From contig JAJDEK010000129.1 in assembly GCA_029259875.1 (NCBI GenBank), positions 1 through 7,654 on the forward strand: a stretch of DNA of 7,654 nucleotides. Reading direction: 5' to 3'. Below the pieces are notes generated by a model. It had not been told where the DNA came from, ran no database searches, and saw only the letters and a list, made by a program, of their open reading frames with translations. Source of the DNA: Planctomycetaceae bacterium. Its GTDB lineage: Bacteria; Planctomycetota; Planctomycetia; Planctomycetales; Planctomycetaceae. Of this stretch, positions 7,063 through 7,654 are shown one piece after another. Each line of letters opens with the position of its first letter. The first letter of the stretch is position 1. Both the position numbers and the translations under genes were made by a program.

Positions 7063-7084
7063 GACGATCGGCACTGAAATCGTC
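7063..7084. promoter_or_regulatory. Inverted repeat with a -35-like element upstream of the cytosolic oxidoreductase
   Basis: GACGAT (7063-7068) and ATCGTC (7079-7084) are perfect six-base inverted arms with a ten-base spacer, 60-81 bases before the start codon. On the - strand the outer arm lies within TTGACG (7081-7086), a good -35 hexamer. No good -10 follows at 16-18 bases, so the promoter call is incomplete. The arrangement would suit an operator. Confidence 0.3.
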
Positions 7085-7212
7085 AAGCGGTTGCTAGTCC
7101 GATTTCTCGCTTCTTTTTCTATCTTCTTGAATTTCAAAATCGAGTTTGCTTTTAGTGCCATTTTCTTCAATCGAATCAGGTTCTAGTTGAAGATACTTAA
7201 ACAGCACTGATG

Positions 7213-7238
7213 TCAGTTTCCGGTATACTGGAAACTGA
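7213..7238. repeat. 26-base near-perfect palindrome
   Basis: TCAGTTTCC (7213-7221) and GGAAACTGA (7230-7238) are perfect nine-base inverted arms. The eight-base centre, GGTATACT, adds GTATAC, so 12 of 13 pairs match (the remaining pair is G-T). The centre contains TATACT, a -10-like hexamer, but no clear -35 lies upstream. It could be an operator, a stable hairpin, or the end of a repeat element. Confidence 0.6.
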
Positions 7239-7304
7239 TGTTGAGGATTAAGGCTCTGTCGGGCTTTGCAGTAAGGTGTCTGGCGATTTGGGTGTTGTTT
7301 TTGA

Positions 7305-7317
7305 GGCTGAAACAGCC
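7305..7317 (+). repeat. Short G/C hairpin
   Basis: GGCTG (7305-7309), a three-base AAA loop and CAGCC (7313-7317), followed by GGGG. It is a perfect small stem within the G+T-rich segment and adds to the apparent structure of the + strand. Confidence 0.4.
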
Positions 7318-7322
7318 GGGGC

Positions 7323-7370
7323 GGTGCCTGTATTTTGGGCACCGGGTGTTGTGCCCGGTTTTGAGGCACC
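7323..7370 (+). repeat. Nested or alternative hairpins ending in a terminator-like stem and T-run
   Basis: The outer arms GGTGCCT (7323-7329) and AGGCACC (7364-7370) pair perfectly over seven bases. Inside, ACCGGG (7341-7346) and CCCGGT (7354-7359) form a six-base stem with a seven-base loop, leading directly into TTTT (7359-7362). GGTGCC at 7323 can also pair with a nearer GGCACC (7338-7343), which overlaps the inner stem. The + strand can therefore adopt mutually exclusive folds, as in attenuators. The short T-run makes termination weak at best. Confidence 0.45.
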
Positions 7371-7471
7371 AGTCGAGTTGGTTTGGGTGGAATGGGTATG
7401 TTTTGTGTCGTGTTTTGCAGGCTCTGCGTTATTTTTCAGTCTGGGCTAGACACATTAAATCAAAAGGTGTT

Positions 7472-7499
7472 ATCATACTGATGTCGACATCGTAGTGAT
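7472..7499. repeat. 28-base interrupted dyad centred on a 12-base perfect palindrome
   Basis: GATGTCGACATC (7480-7491) is a perfect palindrome. It is extended by TAC (7476-7478) with GTA (7492-7494), and by ATCA (7472-7475) with TGAT (7496-7499), leaving one unpaired base on each side (7479 and 7495). A stem of 13 pairs with two single-base bulges, or an operator for a dimeric protein, would both fit. Confidence 0.5.
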
Positions 7500-7654
7500 G
7501 GCAGTTTTGGTGCAAATATGATTGTTTTCAGCAAGCTGTCGAGATGAGTACTCTTGAACTACCCTCATCCTGCATTTGGCTTCAACCTTTCTGTAAAGGT
7601 AACAAGGAAGTCTGAGGGAACAGATAACGAAGGATTCGAAAAGAAATGCTTGTA

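Larger units (their letters stand above)
7004..7654. other. Long region without a convincing gene; structured, G+T-rich segment at 7197-7500
   Basis: About 650 bases with no protein-coding gene I can support. 7004-7196 is ordinary A/T-rich upstream sequence. By my count 132 of the 180 bases at 7261-7440 are G or T on the + strand, unlike the flanking genes. The flanks 7213-7370 and 7472-7499 hold several inverted repeats, and ACTGATGT occurs three times (7206, 7234, 7477). Open frames across it encode composition-driven peptides (Pro/Gln/His-rich on the - strand, Trp/Leu/Cys-rich on the +). 7500-7654 shows no gene beyond a possible start at the very edge (ATG at 7646). The segment may be a non-coding RNA, a dispersed repeat or a decayed element. 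Confidence 0.55.

Noticed and set aside
7094..7369. A 91-codon GTG-started frame on the - strand with a charged C-terminus
   Set aside because: Its first half is Pro/Gln-rich purely because the strand is C/A-rich, and it crosses the palindromes. The charged last ~40 residues look slightly more protein-like, but no Shine-Dalgarno or known motif supports a gene.
7238..7495. An 85-codon + strand frame starting inside the ACTGATGT repeat
   Set aside because: No Shine-Dalgarno, and a Trp/Leu/Cys/Arg-rich peptide typical of G+T-rich non-coding DNA. It also spans several hairpins.
7544..7615. A 23-codon frame (ATG at 7544) that could be a leader peptide
   Set aside because: No Shine-Dalgarno, and no downstream gene inside the window to regulate.
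7646..7654. Possible start of a + strand gene (ATG at 7646) with AGGA at 7631-7634
   Set aside because: Only three codons are visible and the 11-base spacing is long, so it cannot be judged from this window.
1..7654. CRISPR arrays, tRNA or rRNA genes, insertion sequences
   Set aside because: No regularly spaced direct repeats, no tRNA-like cloverleaf, no rRNA segment and no transposase were seen on reading both strands.

Overview
The window looks like chromosomal DNA of a planctomycete, probably of the Planctomycetaceae/Gimesia kind. The evidence is a moderate G+C content, a secreted Cys-type sulfatase, a Tat-exported Gfo/Idh/MocA oxidoreductase with the C-terminal region common in planctomycete paralogues, and genes mostly organised singly. 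Shine-Dalgarno signals are clear in front of some genes and absent in front of others. The phylum is an inference from protein families, not from a marker gene.

Layout: (1) 2-253 (+), the C-terminal end of a CPBP-type intramembrane protease. It is followed 12 bases later by (2) 266-1819 (+), a secreted sulfatase with a CTPTR formylglycine site. (3) 1867-3063 (-), dinB (DNA polymerase IV), convergent with the sulfatase. (4) 3064-3393, a 330-base divergent intergenic region with a good sigma70-type promoter and two palindromes. (5) 3394-4776 (+), a Tat-exported Gfo/Idh/MocA oxidoreductase, ended by a strong intrinsic terminator at 4809-4842. (6) 4942-5781 (-), a metallo-beta-lactamase-fold protein resembling short tRNase Z (RNase Z). 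(7) 5942-7003 (-), a cytosolic Gfo/Idh/MocA oxidoreductase. (8) 7004-7654, about 650 bases with no convincing gene. Its 7197-7500 part is strongly G+T-biased on the + strand and full of inverted repeats.

How the genes fit together: the sulfatase and the exported oxidoreductase fit the use of sulfated polysaccharides or modified sugars outside the cytoplasm. The cytosolic oxidoreductase could act on a related sugar or cyclitol. The window does not show that the three share a pathway. dinB (translesion synthesis) and the RNase Z-like protein (tRNA 3' maturation) are housekeeping-type genes that appear to be neighbours by chance.

Nothing here is clearly a new multi-gene system. The best leads are the structured, strand-biased non-coding segment at 7197-7500, the LacI-operator-like palindrome inside the promoter of the exported oxidoreductase, and the similarity of the RNase Z-like protein to plant short tRNase Z enzymes.
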